Of a DNA stretch of 59,172 nt, positions 15,946-26,600 are shown piece after piece. Each line of letters begins with the position of its first letter. Position 1 is the stretch's first letter. The notes beneath the pieces were generated by a model that saw only the letters and a program-made list of their open reading frames with translations, ran no database searches and was not told the DNA's origin. Source of the stretch: JALYXS01 sp051003795. Lineage in GTDB: Bacteria > Acidobacteriota > Terriglobia > Bryobacterales > Bryobacteraceae. The stretch covers positions 1 through 59,172 of the forward strand of contig JBPCKZ010000086.1 in NCBI GenBank assembly GCA_051003795.1, given 5' to 3'. Position numbers and translations under genes: made by a program.

Positions 15946-18312
15946 ATGACGTTTCTATTGAGGCTGCTCCGGGCGGTCCCGCTGCTGTTGATTTCGCCGT
16001 TCCTGCTCATCGCTAGCGTCATCGCACTAGCTTTAGCGGATCTATTCTGCCGCTTGTTCCGGAAGGCCGCTCAACCCGATTCCGAGCCGCGCGCGCAAAC
16101 CAGCGCGGCGCCTGGCTCAATCAGTATCGTGATCCCCAACTGGAACGGCCGCGACTTGCTGGCCAAGTATCTTCCATCGGTAATCGCGTCGGCGCGGGAC
16201 AATCCGGGGAACGAAATCATCGTAGTGGAGAACGGCTCGACCGACGGGAGCGCCGGCATGCTCGCCGCGAATTTCCCCTCGGTACGCGTGCTCGCCCTGC
16301 CCCGCAATTTAGGTTTCGGCGGCGGCTCCAACGCCGGCATTCGCGCCGCGAAGAACGACATCGTGGTCCTGCTCAACAGCGACATGCGCGTCGCGCCGGA
16401 CTTCCTCGGCCCCTTGCTCGCGGGCTTCACCGATCCCCAGGTGTTCGCCGTCTCCTGCCAGATATTCTTAACCGATCCAGCGAAACGGCGCGAGGAAACC
16501 GGCCTCACCCAAGGCTGGTGGCAGGATGGCGGCTTAAAAGTGAGCCATCGCGAGGACGACGCCGTGGACAATCTTTATCCATGCTTCTACGGCGGCGGCG
16601 GTTCCTGCGCGTTCGACCGGCGGAAGTTTCTAGAGCTTGGCGGCTTTGACGATTTGTTCGCGCCGTTTTATCTCGAAGACACCGACCTCGGCTACATGGC
16701 GTGGAAGCGGGGCTGGAAGGTGCTGTATCAACCGAAGAGCGTCGTTTATCACGAGCATCGCGGCACCATCGGCAAGAATTTCTCCAACGCGCGTATTCAA
16801 GTGGTGTTGAAGAAAAACTTCATTCTGTTTTGCTGGAAAAATATTCACGATTGGCGGAAGCTGCTAGCGAATTTCAGCTTCACGTACGCCGGCGCGTTGC
16901 TCAGCGTGGCGTTGGGAGATGAATCGGGGCGTGCGAATTTCACCGGGCTTTGGAAGGCGTTTGTGCGGCTTCCGGGAGCAATGCGATCGCGCGCGCGGGC
17001 TCGCCATCTCGCGCGGATTGACGATCGCGAAGCGTTGGCGCGAACGCGTGGCGCGCATTTTCGCGACCGGTTCTGCGTGCCGGATGAGTTGCCATCCACC
17101 CCGCGCGTCCTATTCGTCTCCCCGTATCCGATTCTTCCACCCGTGCATGGCGGCGGTCTGTTCATGTACGAAACTTTGCGGGAGCTCTCGAAACTGGTCG
17201 AGGTGCACGCGTTGGTGATGCTGGACCACGCCTCGCAATTCGAAGCGAATCTCGAATTGCGCGATTTATGCGCGTCGGCGGAATTTTTCGTGCGGCTCGA
17301 TAAGAAGCAATCGGAATTCGGCTCCATTCTGCCGCATGCCATTCATGAGTTCCGCAACACCGATATACAGTGGTTGATTCACCGCCAGGTTTACCGGAAG
17401 CGGATCGACGTCGTGCAGCTCGATTACACGGCTCTGGGTCAGTATGTGGATCGCTACCGGCGCCTCGCGAGCGTACTATTCGAGCACGACATCTACTTCC
17501 AATCGATCGGACGCGGCCTAGAATATATGCGCGGCCCGCTCGATAAGATCAAAGCGCGGTTCGAATATTTGCGGGCGATCCGGTATGAGTTGCGGATGCT
17601 GCCGCGCTGCGATCGCATTCAAGTGTGCACGCGCGAAAACCGGAAATACCTGGAGTCGTTTCTGCCAGGTCTATCCGGCAAGATTCAGGAAGGGATGCGC
17701 GCCGGGATTGCGACATCGCGTTATCCGTACCCCGGCGGCCCGCGCGAGCCGTTCACGATGCTGTTTCTGGGAAGCTTCCGTCACGTGCCTAACCAAGTCG
17801 CGCTTGAATGGTTCGCCCGCAAGGTGCTCCCGCTGGTTCTTGAGAGATGCCCGGGGGCACGATTGCTGGTGGCAGGGTCGGACCCGCCGCCCAGGCACGC
17901 TTACGCGGACGCCTCGGGCGCGATCGAGATGATGGGATTCGTCGAAGATATTCAACCGCTATTTTCGCGGTGCGCCGTTTTCGTATGCCCCATCCTGAGC
18001 GGCTCGGGCGTGCGCGTCAAGCTGCTCGAAGCGTTCGCGAGCGGGACACCCGTGGTCTCAACTTATATCGGGGCGGAAGGGTTGGCGCGAGTGAGCGGAG
18101 AGTTTTGTTACTTGTCGGACGATCCGGCGGAATTTGCGAAGAGCGTGGCGGAAGTTCTGGAGTCGGCGGATGGAGGAGCTTCGATGGCGGCGCGGGCGCG
18201 CGCCGAGGTAATCGCCAATTGGGATATGGCGGTGCTGACGCGGCGGTTGGTTCAGAGCTACGACGAAGTGTTGCGGGAAAAACGGCGATCTTGCTTAAGG
18301 CTTGCCGGTTAG
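15946..18312 (+). CDS. Fused GT2-GT4 glycosyltransferase
   Basis: 788 residues. A membrane-spanning hydrophobic N-terminus (about 5-32) precedes a GT2 domain (about 55-300) with VIPNWNGRDLL, LLNSDMRV (DxD-like) and FYLEDTDLGYMAWKRGW. The C-terminal part (about 385-780) is a GT-B, GT4-like domain with FVSPYPILPPVHGGG, MLFLGSFRHVPNQ and the sugar-nucleotide binding region SGSGVRVKLLEAFASGTPVV. Two linkages are therefore probably made by one polypeptide. The ATG at 15946 follows the methyltransferase stop by one base; an upstream in-frame start would overlap that gene. The 3' end overlaps the minus-strand gene by 18 bp. Confidence 0.87.
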   Translation: MTFLLRLLRAVPLLLISPFLLIASVIALALADLFCRLFRKAAQPDSEPRAQTSAAPGSISIVIPNWNGRDLLAKYLPSVIASARDNPGNEIIVVENGSTDGSAGMLAANFPSVRVLALPRNLGFGGGSNAGIRAAKNDIVVLLNSDMRVAPDFLGPLLAGFTDPQVFAVSCQIFLTDPAKRREETGLTQGWWQDGGLKVSHREDDAVDNLYPCFYGGGGSCAFDRRKFLELGGFDDLFAPFYLEDTDLGYMAWKRGWKVLYQPKSVVYHEHRGTIGKNFSNARIQVVLKKNFILFCWKNIHDWRKLLANFSFTYAGALLSVALGDESGRANFTGLWKAFVRLPGAMRSRARARHLARIDDREALARTRGAHFRDRFCVPDELPSTPRVLFVSPYPILPPVHGGGLFMYETLRELSKLVEVHALVMLDHASQFEANLELRDLCASAEFFVRLDKKQSEFGSILPHAIHEFRNTDIQWLIHRQVYRKRIDVVQLDYTALGQYVDRYRRLASVLFEHDIYFQSIGRGLEYMRGPLDKIKARFEYLRAIRYELRMLPRCDRIQVCTRENRKYLESFLPGLSGKIQEGMRAGIATSRYPYPGGPREPFTMLFLGSFRHVPNQVALEWFARKVLPLVLERCPGARLLVAGSDPPPRHAYADASGAIEMMGFVEDIQPLFSRCAVFVCPILSGSGVRVKLLEAFASGTPVVSTYIGAEGLARVSGEFCYLSDDPAEFAKSVAEVLESADGGASMAARARAEVIANWDMAVLTRRLVQSYDEVLREKRRSCLRLAG

Positions 18313-18771
18313 GGCTTTATTGAGGCGCGCGACAATCCGCCCGGCCGTCCGGTCCAACTGTTTCGACGACGTATCGCGCGGCCTTTCGTAATCCGACCAC
18401 AGCACTTGCTTCGACTTCGCATCCACCAGGAAAATCGTCCCTTTGCCCCGGCTGAAACTAGAAACGCGCGGCGCCTCCGGTTCGGATTTCACCACCGGCT
18501 CCGCATCGTCGTCGTCCTCGTCCTTTTCAGGCGGCGGAGGTGGATTGATGTGCTCCAAACGGTATTCGAACGACTCTCCGATATGATCCGTAAAAACAGC
18601 GTCGGCCAGCTTCGGATCGGAAACTACCCGGTACACATGGCTGCCGGTAAGGTGATTTGCCACATACTGGTCCAGGCCGCTCGCCATCGGAAACAGATAT
18701 ACCGAATGCACATCGCTCAATTGCGCGCCAAATAGGATCGCGGCGCACGGAACCATCCAGGCAAGCTTCAT
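18295..18771 (-). CDS. Secreted hypothetical protein
   Basis: About 158 residues with a signal peptide (MKLAWMVPCAAILFGAQ). The first half (LFPMASGLDQYVANHL, then LADAVFTDHIGESFEYRLEH) is followed by an unstructured stretch of prolines and acidic residues (PPPPPEKDEDDDD) and a C-terminal strand-helix part (GTIFLVDAKSKQVLWSDY). No named family was recognised. In-frame starts at 18783 and 18780 are possible; 18771 best fits the signal peptide. It interrupts the plus-strand glycosyltransferase cluster and is divergent from the next GT2 gene with a 20-bp gap. Confidence 0.65.
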   Translation of the reverse strand: MKLAWMVPCAAILFGAQLSDVHSVYLFPMASGLDQYVANHLTGSHVYRVVSDPKLADAVFTDHIGESFEYRLEHINPPPPPEKDEDDDDAEPVVKSEPEAPRVSSFSRGKGTIFLVDAKSKQVLWSDYERPRDTSSKQLDRTAGRIVARLNKALTGKP

Positions 18772-18791
18772 TACAATCATCATGATATAGC

Positions 18792-19481
18792 ATGTACAAG
18801 GGCCAGACGATCACCGTAATCATCCCGTGTCTCAATGAAGAAGAAGGAATTCAACTGGTTCTGAAGGACATTCCGGAATTCGTCGATGAAGTAATCGTCG
18901 TCGACAATAACTCGACCGATCGCACGCCCGCCATCGCCGCCGAACTGGGCGCGAAAGTGATTCGCGAGCGGGTCCCCGGTTACGGCCGCAGCTACAAACG
19001 GGGCTTCGCGAACGCCACGGGCGATATCGTCATTACGCTCGATGGCGACCATACCTATCCGGTCAACGGGATTTCGTATTTGCTCGAAGCGTTTCTGCAT
19101 TTGCAAGTGGACTTTCTCAACGCATCCAGGTTCCCGGTGCGGGACCCCACCGCGATGAGCCTGAAACATAAGGTTGGAAACCTGGCGCTCTCGCTCGCCA
19201 TGTCGGTCTTGTTCGTCCGCTGGGTTCGCGACTCGCAATCCGGCATGTGGGTTTTCCGGCGGTCGATATTGGAAGGGATGCGGCTCGAAGCCGACGGCAT
19301 GGCGTTCTCCGAAGAGATCAAGATTGAAGCGCTGTTGAATCCGAAAATCCGATTCGGCGAGATTTCGATTTTGTACAGCACGCGGCTGGGCGAGAAGAAG
19401 TTGAACCCGTGGCGGGATGGGGTTCAGAATCTTGGTTTCCTGCTAAAGAAACGTTTCGAGTCCCGACGATGGAAGGCGTGA
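18792..19481 (+). CDS. GT2 glycosyltransferase, polyprenyl-phosphate mannosyl/glucosyl transferase type
   Basis: 229 residues, short GT2 of the dolichol-phosphate-mannose-synthase type: VIIPCLNEEEGI, VIVVDNNSTDRT, GYGRSYKRGF, then the DxD-like LDGDHTYP. The pattern DSQSGMWVFRR near residue 153 is usual for enzymes loading a sugar onto a polyprenyl phosphate. There is no C-terminal membrane domain. It lies divergent from the secreted hypothetical gene and overlaps the next glycosyltransferase gene by 13 bp. Confidence 0.87.
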   Translation: MYKGQTITVIIPCLNEEEGIQLVLKDIPEFVDEVIVVDNNSTDRTPAIAAELGAKVIRERVPGYGRSYKRGFANATGDIVITLDGDHTYPVNGISYLLEAFLHLQVDFLNASRFPVRDPTAMSLKHKVGNLALSLAMSVLFVRWVRDSQSGMWVFRRSILEGMRLEADGMAFSEEIKIEALLNPKIRFGEISILYSTRLGEKKLNPWRDGVQNLGFLLKKRFESRRWKA

Positions 19482-20452
19482 CGATCATCGTGCCCGTCTG
19501 GAATGGGCGCGATCTTCTCGTCCGCCTTCTCGCAACTTTGCGCGCGCAAACCTACCGCCCCGCGGAAATTCTTGCCATCGACAATGGATCGAGCGACGGC
19601 GCAGCGGAATTCGCGGAACGCGAGGGCGCGCGCGTAATCCGGCTGGGCGCAAACCTGGGATTCAGCAAAGCCGTGAACCGCGGCATCCGCGAGAACCGGA
19701 CCGAATGGCTCGCCATCGTGAACACCGATGTTGAGTTGCAACCCGATTGGATCGAAACGCTGCTCGGCTCCGCCGGCCCCGATGCTTGGTTCGCCACTGG
19801 AAAAATACTTAACGCGTCAAGGCGGGAGTTGATCGACGGCACCCACGACACGCTCTGCCGCGGAGCCTGCGCGTGGCGCGCGGGCCATGGCCGCCGTGAT
19901 GGCCCCGAGTTCTCGCGGAAACGCTCCATCGCTTTCGCTCCACTCACCGCGGCATTATTCCGCGCCAATCTATTCCGGCAAATCGGCTGTCTCGACGAGG
20001 CATTCGGATCGTATCTGGAGGACGTCGATCTCGGACTGCGGTGCGCCTCGGCGGGATATGGCGGCGTGTACGTGCCCGAAGCAATCGCCTACCATCACGG
20101 AAGCGCGAGTCTTGGGAAGTGGCACCCGGAGACGGTGCGGCGGATCTCACGTAACCAGGTGCTGCTGGTCGCAAAACATTATTCGGCATCTTTGGTTTGG
20201 CGATTCGGTTGGAGCATCCTTGTCGCGCAAGGGCTTTGGGGCTTAATTGCGTTGCGGCACGGAGCCGGATGGGCGTTTCTGCGCGGCAAGCTAAGCGGCC
20301 TTCGGATGTTCCGGGGAATGCGGAATTGCAACTTGGGAACGCGTGACATCCTGCAGCGAAGCGAGCGTGAGATTCATGACATCCAACAGCGTACCGGCTT
20401 CGACCTCTATTGGAAACTTTACTTTTTCTTCACCGCCGGTGGGTCGCTCTGA
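19469..20452 (+). CDS. GT2 glycosyltransferase (rhamnosyltransferase-like)
   Basis: 327 residues: IIVPVWNGRDLLVRLL at the N-terminus, AIDNGSSDGAAEFA, LGANLGFSKAVNRGI, the DxD-like VNTDVELQPDW and the acceptor-side FGSYLEDVDLGLRCASAGY. This is the rhamnosyl/galactosyl-type GT2 architecture. The start at 19469 lies within the end of the preceding gene; an in-frame start at 19409 would overlap it far more. The tail (about 240-327) is helical and may bind the membrane. Confidence 0.86.
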   Translation: MEGVTIIVPVWNGRDLLVRLLATLRAQTYRPAEILAIDNGSSDGAAEFAEREGARVIRLGANLGFSKAVNRGIRENRTEWLAIVNTDVELQPDWIETLLGSAGPDAWFATGKILNASRRELIDGTHDTLCRGACAWRAGHGRRDGPEFSRKRSIAFAPLTAALFRANLFRQIGCLDEAFGSYLEDVDLGLRCASAGYGGVYVPEAIAYHHGSASLGKWHPETVRRISRNQVLLVAKHYSASLVWRFGWSILVAQGLWGLIALRHGAGWAFLRGKLSGLRMFRGMRNCNLGTRDILQRSEREIHDIQQRTGFDLYWKLYFFFTAGGSL

Positions 20453-20455
20453 CAC

Positions 20456-21385
20456 ATGGACCGTGTCGGAATCGTCATCGTCACGTTCAATTCGGAGGCG
20501 GAAATCGGCCCTTGCCTCGATTCGGCCCAACGCACGGGAGCCGAAATCGTGGTGGTCGATAATGCATCGCAGGACGGAACGCGCGATCGGGTACTGAGCC
20601 GCGAAGTCAGGCTCATCGCCAACGAGACCAATCGCGGATTTGCCGCCGCCGTGAATCGGGGATGTGAAGCTCTAACCGCGCCATTCATTCTGCTCCTCAA
20701 TCCCGACGCGGTCTTGGTGGCTGGTCTTGAAAAACTCCGGGCGGCATGCGAACTCCCAAAGACTGGCGCGGCGGGCGGCCGCTTGGTGAACGCGGACGGT
20801 TCCCCGCAAACCGGTTTCATGGTGCGCCGGTTGCCCACCCCCGCGGTGCTTTGTCTCGAAGCGCTCCTGATAAACCGTCTCTGGCCGCGCAACCCGGTGA
20901 ATTGGCGATACCGTTGCTTCAATCTGAATTCAGAGGAGCCGGCCGACGTGGAACAACCGGCGGGCGCTTTCCTGATGATCCGCCGCGATGTCTGGCGGGA
21001 ACTCGGCGGATTCGATGAAGATTTCGCGCCCTTGTGGTTTGAGGATGTCGATTTTTGCAAGCGCGTGCTGGATGCCGGGTATCGCGTTCGGTATGTACCC
21101 GAAGCGGTGGCGAAACACACAGGCGGTCACTCCATCCGGAAGATTGGACTGGAGGTGAGGCAACTTTATTGGTATTGTAGTCTTCTAAAGTACGCTGCTA
21201 AACACTTCCGTCCGGTCTCCCGGCGGCTGGTGTGTATTTCGGTGATATTCGGCTCCATCTTGCGGGCGGGGATTGGGGTGTTTCACGGTGAGAGCCGAAA
21301 GCAAATCGACGTTTACGGAAAAGTCGTGCGGCTTGCCGCGCGCGAGTTGTTGCCGCGCGGAAGCGGCGGGACAGTGCTGTTTTGA
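20456..21385 (+). CDS. GT2 glycosyltransferase (rhamnosyltransferase-like)
   Basis: 309 residues with VGIVIVTFNSEAEIG, VVVDNASQDGTRD, NRGFAAAVNRGCE, the NPD variant of the DxD motif (LLLNPDAVLVAG) and WFEDVDFCKRVLDAGY. It starts three bases after the previous stop and is followed by a 45-bp gap. The sugar and acceptor cannot be read from sequence. The shared architecture with its neighbours suggests stepwise assembly of one repeat unit. Confidence 0.86.
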   Translation: MDRVGIVIVTFNSEAEIGPCLDSAQRTGAEIVVVDNASQDGTRDRVLSREVRLIANETNRGFAAAVNRGCEALTAPFILLLNPDAVLVAGLEKLRAACELPKTGAAGGRLVNADGSPQTGFMVRRLPTPAVLCLEALLINRLWPRNPVNWRYRCFNLNSEEPADVEQPAGAFLMIRRDVWRELGGFDEDFAPLWFEDVDFCKRVLDAGYRVRYVPEAVAKHTGGHSIRKIGLEVRQLYWYCSLLKYAAKHFRPVSRRLVCISVIFGSILRAGIGVFHGESRKQIDVYGKVVRLAARELLPRGSGGTVLF

Positions 21386-21430
21386 CCCCGTTGAGGGAAT
21401 CTAAGAACGAATGGCCCAGTTTCGCATTCA

Positions 21431-22480
21431 ATGGCAAATAGCGACTCCGTAACCGTTACGATCGTCACTTTCAACAGCGGGCGTTTCATCAAGCGCTGTC
21501 TCGAATCGGTGCTCGATCAAAGTCACGTCGATACCGAGATCATCGTCATCGACAATGCGTCGGACGACGGCACCAAAGATCTTCTGGAGCCGTTCGAATC
21601 CCGCTGCCGTATCGTATACAACGACGAGAACATCGGCTTCGCGGCCGCGCAAAATCAGGCGATCGCGCTCGGGCGCGGCAACTGGATTTTGACGCTCAAT
21701 CCGGATGTACTGCTGCTGCCGGATTTCATTCAGGCTCTGGTGCATGCCGGGTCGCTGCATCCGCGGATCGGCACGGTCTGCGGCAAGCTTCTGACCATGA
21801 GTTCCGGATTCGATCTTCCGGAGAAGCCGGTGGTCGATTCCACGGGCATCTATTTCACGCCGAATCTGCGTCATTTGGATCGCGGCAGCCTCCAACTCGA
21901 CAACGGGCATTACGCGCGATACGAATACGTTTTCGGAGCGACGGCCGCCGCGGCCCTTTATAAACGCGACATGATCGAGGACATCTCGCTCGACGGCGAG
22001 TTTTTCGATTCCGATTTTTTCGTTTACCGGGAAGACGCGGATGTTTCCTGGCGCGCCCAATTGCTGGGATGGCGCTGCATCTACGCTCCGTATGCGGTCG
22101 GCTATCACGTGCGCAAGGCGTTGCCCGGCAACCGGCGGTCGCTTACGGCCGAGATTAATATGCACTCGGTAAAAAACCGGTTCTTGCTCCGCGTGAAGAA
22201 TATGTCGGGCGACCTGTACCGCCGCAATTGGTTTTCAATTACGGCGCGCGACATAGTGGTCGTCTCATGCTGTCTGCTGTATGAGCACACGTCGTTAAAG
22301 GCATTCTACTTCCTGGGAAAGAACTGGAGGCGCGTGCTCGCGAAGCGGCGGTTGATCCAGCAACGGCAGCGCGCGGACAACGACTACATCGCCAGTTGGT
22401 TCAGCTTCGATCCCGTCAGCAAGCCTGCTCCCAAGAAATTCGCGCCTCAGCCCACCGGTTCGAAAACCACGCGCCGGTAG
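21431..22480 (+). CDS. GT2 glycosyltransferase
   Basis: 349 residues with VTIVTFNSGRFIKRCLES, IVIDNASDDGTKD, ENIGFAAAQNQAI, the NPD motif (LTLNPDVLLLPDF) and YREDADVSWRAQLLGW. The last 100 residues are basic and helical and end in a Lys/Pro-rich tail, consistent with membrane association. It abuts the next gene directly. Confidence 0.86.
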   Translation: MANSDSVTVTIVTFNSGRFIKRCLESVLDQSHVDTEIIVIDNASDDGTKDLLEPFESRCRIVYNDENIGFAAAQNQAIALGRGNWILTLNPDVLLLPDFIQALVHAGSLHPRIGTVCGKLLTMSSGFDLPEKPVVDSTGIYFTPNLRHLDRGSLQLDNGHYARYEYVFGATAAAALYKRDMIEDISLDGEFFDSDFFVYREDADVSWRAQLLGWRCIYAPYAVGYHVRKALPGNRRSLTAEINMHSVKNRFLLRVKNMSGDLYRRNWFSITARDIVVVSCCLLYEHTSLKAFYFLGKNWRRVLAKRRLIQQRQRADNDYIASWFSFDPVSKPAPKKFAPQPTGSKTTRR

Positions 22481-23560
22481 ATGCGCATCGCCATCCTCGG
22501 CACCAGAGGAATTCCGGCAGCGTACGGAGGTTTCGAAACTTTCGCGGAGGAGCTTTCCATCCGGCTGGCGCAACGCGGGCATGCGGTTACGGTTTATTGC
22601 CGGGATCGCCACGATTGCCGCCGGTATCGTGGCGTCGCACTTGTCTATTTGCCGACCATTCGCCACAAGTACCTCGATACTCTCGCGCATACATTCGTCT
22701 CGACGCTCTGGCTGTTGACGCATCGGGCGGACGTCGCGCTCTATTGCAACGCCGCTAACGCAATCTTCACGATCGCGCCGCGATTACTCGGAATACCCGT
22801 GGCGCTCAATGTGGACGGCATCGAGCGCAGGCGCAAGAAGTGGAACTTACTCGCGAAAAGCTGGTATCTGATTTCGGAATTTCTGGCCACGATTCTCCCC
22901 TCGGCGATCGTGTCCGATGCCGAAACCATTGAGCGCTATTATCTCGAGCGGTATCGGAAACCGTCTACATTTATTCCGTACGGGGCGGATCTGGAAGTAG
23001 CCCGCGCCGATGAAGCATTGCAGCGGCTCGGACTCGATAAGCGGCGCTATTTTTTGTACGTGAGCCGCCTGGAGCCGGAGAATCACGCGCTCGAAGTTCG
23101 CGAGGCTTTTGAAAGCGTGGAAACCGATCTAAAACTCGCGATCGTCGGCGATGCGCCGTATGCCACCGAATACATCGGGCGCGTCCGCGATACACGCGAC
23201 CCACGCGTGGTCGTGCCGGGCGCGATCTATGGCCAAGGCTATCGCGAACTGGGGACGTTTTGTTTCGCTTATATTCAGGCCACCGAAGTGGGCGGAACGC
23301 ATCCGGCCCTTCTCGAAGCGATGGGCCGGGGCGCTTTGGTTTTGTATCGTAACAACCCGGAGAACAACGAGGTATGCGGTTCCGCCGGCATCCCGTTCGA
23401 GGGCCGGGAGGATCTCGCGGATAAGATCCGGTTCGTGCTTGCCATGCCCGAGGAAGAGAGAGAAACCTATCGCCGGCGCGCCATCGAACGTGTACAGGAA
23501 CGCTACAGTTGGGACGCGGTCACTTCGCGGTACGAGCGGCTCTTCGACTCTCTAGTCTAA
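22481..23560 (+). CDS. DUF1972/GT4 glycosyltransferase
   Basis: 359 residues. The N-terminus IAILGTRGIPAAYGGFETFAEEL is characteristic of the DUF1972 group of GT4 (GT-B) enzymes, several of which are rhamnosyltransferases. The C-terminal half has FLYVSRLEPENH, VVPGAIYGQGYREL and the nucleotide-sugar site GGTHPALLEAMGRG. It starts immediately after the preceding stop and is the last gene of the polysaccharide cluster. No transporter gene follows. Confidence 0.86.
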   Translation: MRIAILGTRGIPAAYGGFETFAEELSIRLAQRGHAVTVYCRDRHDCRRYRGVALVYLPTIRHKYLDTLAHTFVSTLWLLTHRADVALYCNAANAIFTIAPRLLGIPVALNVDGIERRRKKWNLLAKSWYLISEFLATILPSAIVSDAETIERYYLERYRKPSTFIPYGADLEVARADEALQRLGLDKRRYFLYVSRLEPENHALEVREAFESVETDLKLAIVGDAPYATEYIGRVRDTRDPRVVVPGAIYGQGYRELGTFCFAYIQATEVGGTHPALLEAMGRGALVLYRNNPENNEVCGSAGIPFEGREDLADKIRFVLAMPEEERETYRRRAIERVQERYSWDAVTSRYERLFDSLV

Positions 23561-23669
23561 TATGGGTTTTTTTAGATACCGAGCCGCGACCGTAAGGAAC
23601 GACAGGCCACTCTAGGCTGGCGGTTGCGAACCGGCGAGTTCACGTATACAATCGAACCCGAGTTGCGAA

Positions 23670-26600
23670 ATGGCTAAACTTCTCGCCCTCTGTCTTGCAT
23701 TCAGCGCGGTTGCTTCCGGCCAGACCTCCACGGGATCGATATCCGGCAATGTGCGCGATCAGAGCCAGGCAACCGTCGCGAATGCCCGGATCACGCTGAC
23801 CAATACGGGGAGGAACGAGAGCCGTTCGGCCACGTCGAACAAACTCGGATACTACTCGTTTCAACTCTTGCCGCCCGCGGCTTACCGGCTCGAAGTGGAA
23901 GCGCCGGGATTCAAGCGCTTCGTCCGGGAGAACGTGGCGCTCGACGTGGCGGTGGCGGCTGTAATCGACGTGGAACTCCAGTTGGGCACCTCGTCCGAGA
24001 CCGTGACGGTTACCGCTTCGGCGCCGCAGCTCGATTCCGGATCGTCCTCGCTCGGACAGGTGATCGAAAACAAGACCTTAATCGACCTTCCGATCAACGG
24101 CCGCAATAGTTACGGATTCGCGGCGCTGGTGCCAGGCGTTCGCGCCTCCGCGCTGTTCACGCAAGTCGCGTACGCGAGCTACAACGATCAGTTCGTGTCC
24201 ATTAACGGTTCGCGCGTGAATGCCAATCAGTTCTATCTGGATGGCGGCGCCAATTCCACCGCCGGGTTCAACGGTCCCGGACTGTTTCCATCGGTCGATC
24301 TCGTGCAGGAATACAAGGTTCAGACCAACAACTTCAGCGCCGAGTTCGGCAACACCGCCGGCGGAGTCATTAACGTGATTACCAAGAGCGGAACGAATCA
24401 ACTGCACGGCAGCCTCTACGACTTCCTCCGCAATAACAGGTTCGACGCCAACGACTTCTTCGCAAACCGCGGCGGTATTCCGAAGGCCGAGTTGCGTTTC
24501 AATCAGTTCGGCGCGGCGGCCGGCGGCCCGGTTCAGCTTCCGAAAATCTACGACGGCAAAGACCGGACGTTTTTCTTCTTTTCCTACGAAGGGCTGCGGT
24601 GGGTTCGCGCGCTGACCACTACGGGAACCATGCCCACCGATCTACAACGCGCGGGAGATTTTTCGCAAACGCGGAATCAAACGGGCGCCCCGATCACGAT
24701 CTACGATCCGGTTACTTCGCGACCCGATCCCGCCAAGCCAGGGGCGTTTATCCGTTCGCCATTTCCGGGCAACGTGATTCCGCGCGACCGCATGGACCCG
24801 GTCGCTCTCGCCCTCCTGAATTACACGCCACATCCCAACACCGCGGGCACCGCCTTCACCGGGACCAACAATTTCGTGACGAGCCTCTCGGCATTGACGC
24901 AGAAGGACACGTTCTCGATCCGCGGCGATCATTCCCTAACGCAGAATCAAAAAATTTTCATGCGCTTCGGCCTGAACGATACCACCGTGAACCGCCCGCA
25001 CGTCTACGGTCCGGATTACATTGTGAGCGAGCCGGTGAACGGAACGGATATTCTGCATCACCGCCAGGCGGTCCTCAATTACAACTGGGTGGTCAACCCA
25101 ACCACGGTCGTCGAATTGAGTTCGAGCGTCCTGCATTACTGGCTGGGGCGCAAGTCCGGCGCGCTCGGATTCAATCCCGTTAAATTGGGATTGCCCTCTT
25201 ATTACAACCGGATTCCGTTCGATCTTTGCTTCCCGACGGTCGCCGTCGCGGGGTTGGGCGTCACCATTAACGTGGTCGATAACGGCGGCGGATTTCTGGC
25301 TAGCTGCAACCACACGGATCAGTCCTACGACACCTTTCACGAATATGGCAACGTGACCAAGGTAAACGGCGCGCACACGTTCAAAATGGGCGCCGACTTC
25401 GGATCCAACCGGTGGACGCAACGGACGCCGCCCGCCAGTTCCAATTTCACCTTCGGAACCGACATGACGCAGGGGCCGAATCCACTGGCGGCGAGCTCCA
25501 CCGGCGGTGTCGGATTCGCATCGTTCCTATTGGGCGCCGGAACCAGCGGCAACGTTCGCAGCGATATCCCGGGCCAGTTCATCAGCTACCACTACTACGG
25601 ACTCTATTTCCAAGACGACTGGAAGTTCACGCCCCGGCTGACGTTCAATCTCGGCATCCGGTACGACTTCAACGCGCCGTGGACCGACAAGCGCAACCGG
25701 ATCAATAGCTGGAATGGCAACACGCCATCGCCTTTGCAAATCGCCGGGTTGAATCTTCACGGCGGCCTGCAATTTCCCGGCGTGAACGGGCTTCCTCGCG
25801 GGCAGTTCGATAACGATCGCACCAACTTCGCGCCGCGGGTGGGATTTGCGTACGCGGCCGACTCCAAAACCGTCGTCCGCGCCGGATTCGGAATCTTCTT
25901 CGGGCCGATCAATGGCGCGGCGTTCACATCCAACTCGACGCCGAATAGCGGCTTCAATGCGACCACGCCGTGGCTGACGAGCATCGACGGCATCACGCCC
26001 ACCAACTACTTATCGAATCCGTTCCCCACCGGATTCCAAAAGGCGCCGGGCAGTTCCCAAGGGCTGCTTACGTTTCTCGGCCAGGATATCGTCACCATGG
26101 ATCGCGGCAGGCAAACTCCCTACCAGGAGCAGTGGAACATCGGCTTCCAGCGCACGTTGCCGAAAAACTTTCTGCTGGATATGGCCTACGCCGGAAGCCA
26201 CGGCAACCATCTCTTCGGGCCTCTCAATTACGACCAGTTGCCCGACCAGTACCTTGCGCTCGGAGATAACCTGAGGACGCTCGTCGCAAATCCATTTTAC
26301 GGAATCGTGACCACCGGAGCGTTAAGCGCTTCGACGGTTCAGCTCGGCCAGTTGCTTCGGCCCTACCCGCAATTCAACAGTGTCATCGCGACCACGAACT
26401 CGTACGGAAATTCGATTTACCATGCGCTCCAGGCGAAACTCGAACGCCGTTTTACGCGAGGCTTCAGCCTGCTGGTTTCCTACACCTATTCGAAACTCAT
26501 CGACGACGTGCTGCCCTCCACGGCAAACCTCGGTTTTGCGGGAGAGAGTTTCAGCTTAGGCAATATTCAGGACTACTACAATCGCCGGACCGAGCGGGCA

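Noticed and set aside
23561..23669. T-run (seven T) after the last glycosyltransferase gene as an intrinsic terminator
   Set aside because: The only stem before it is four base pairs and not adjacent to the T-run, too weak to call.
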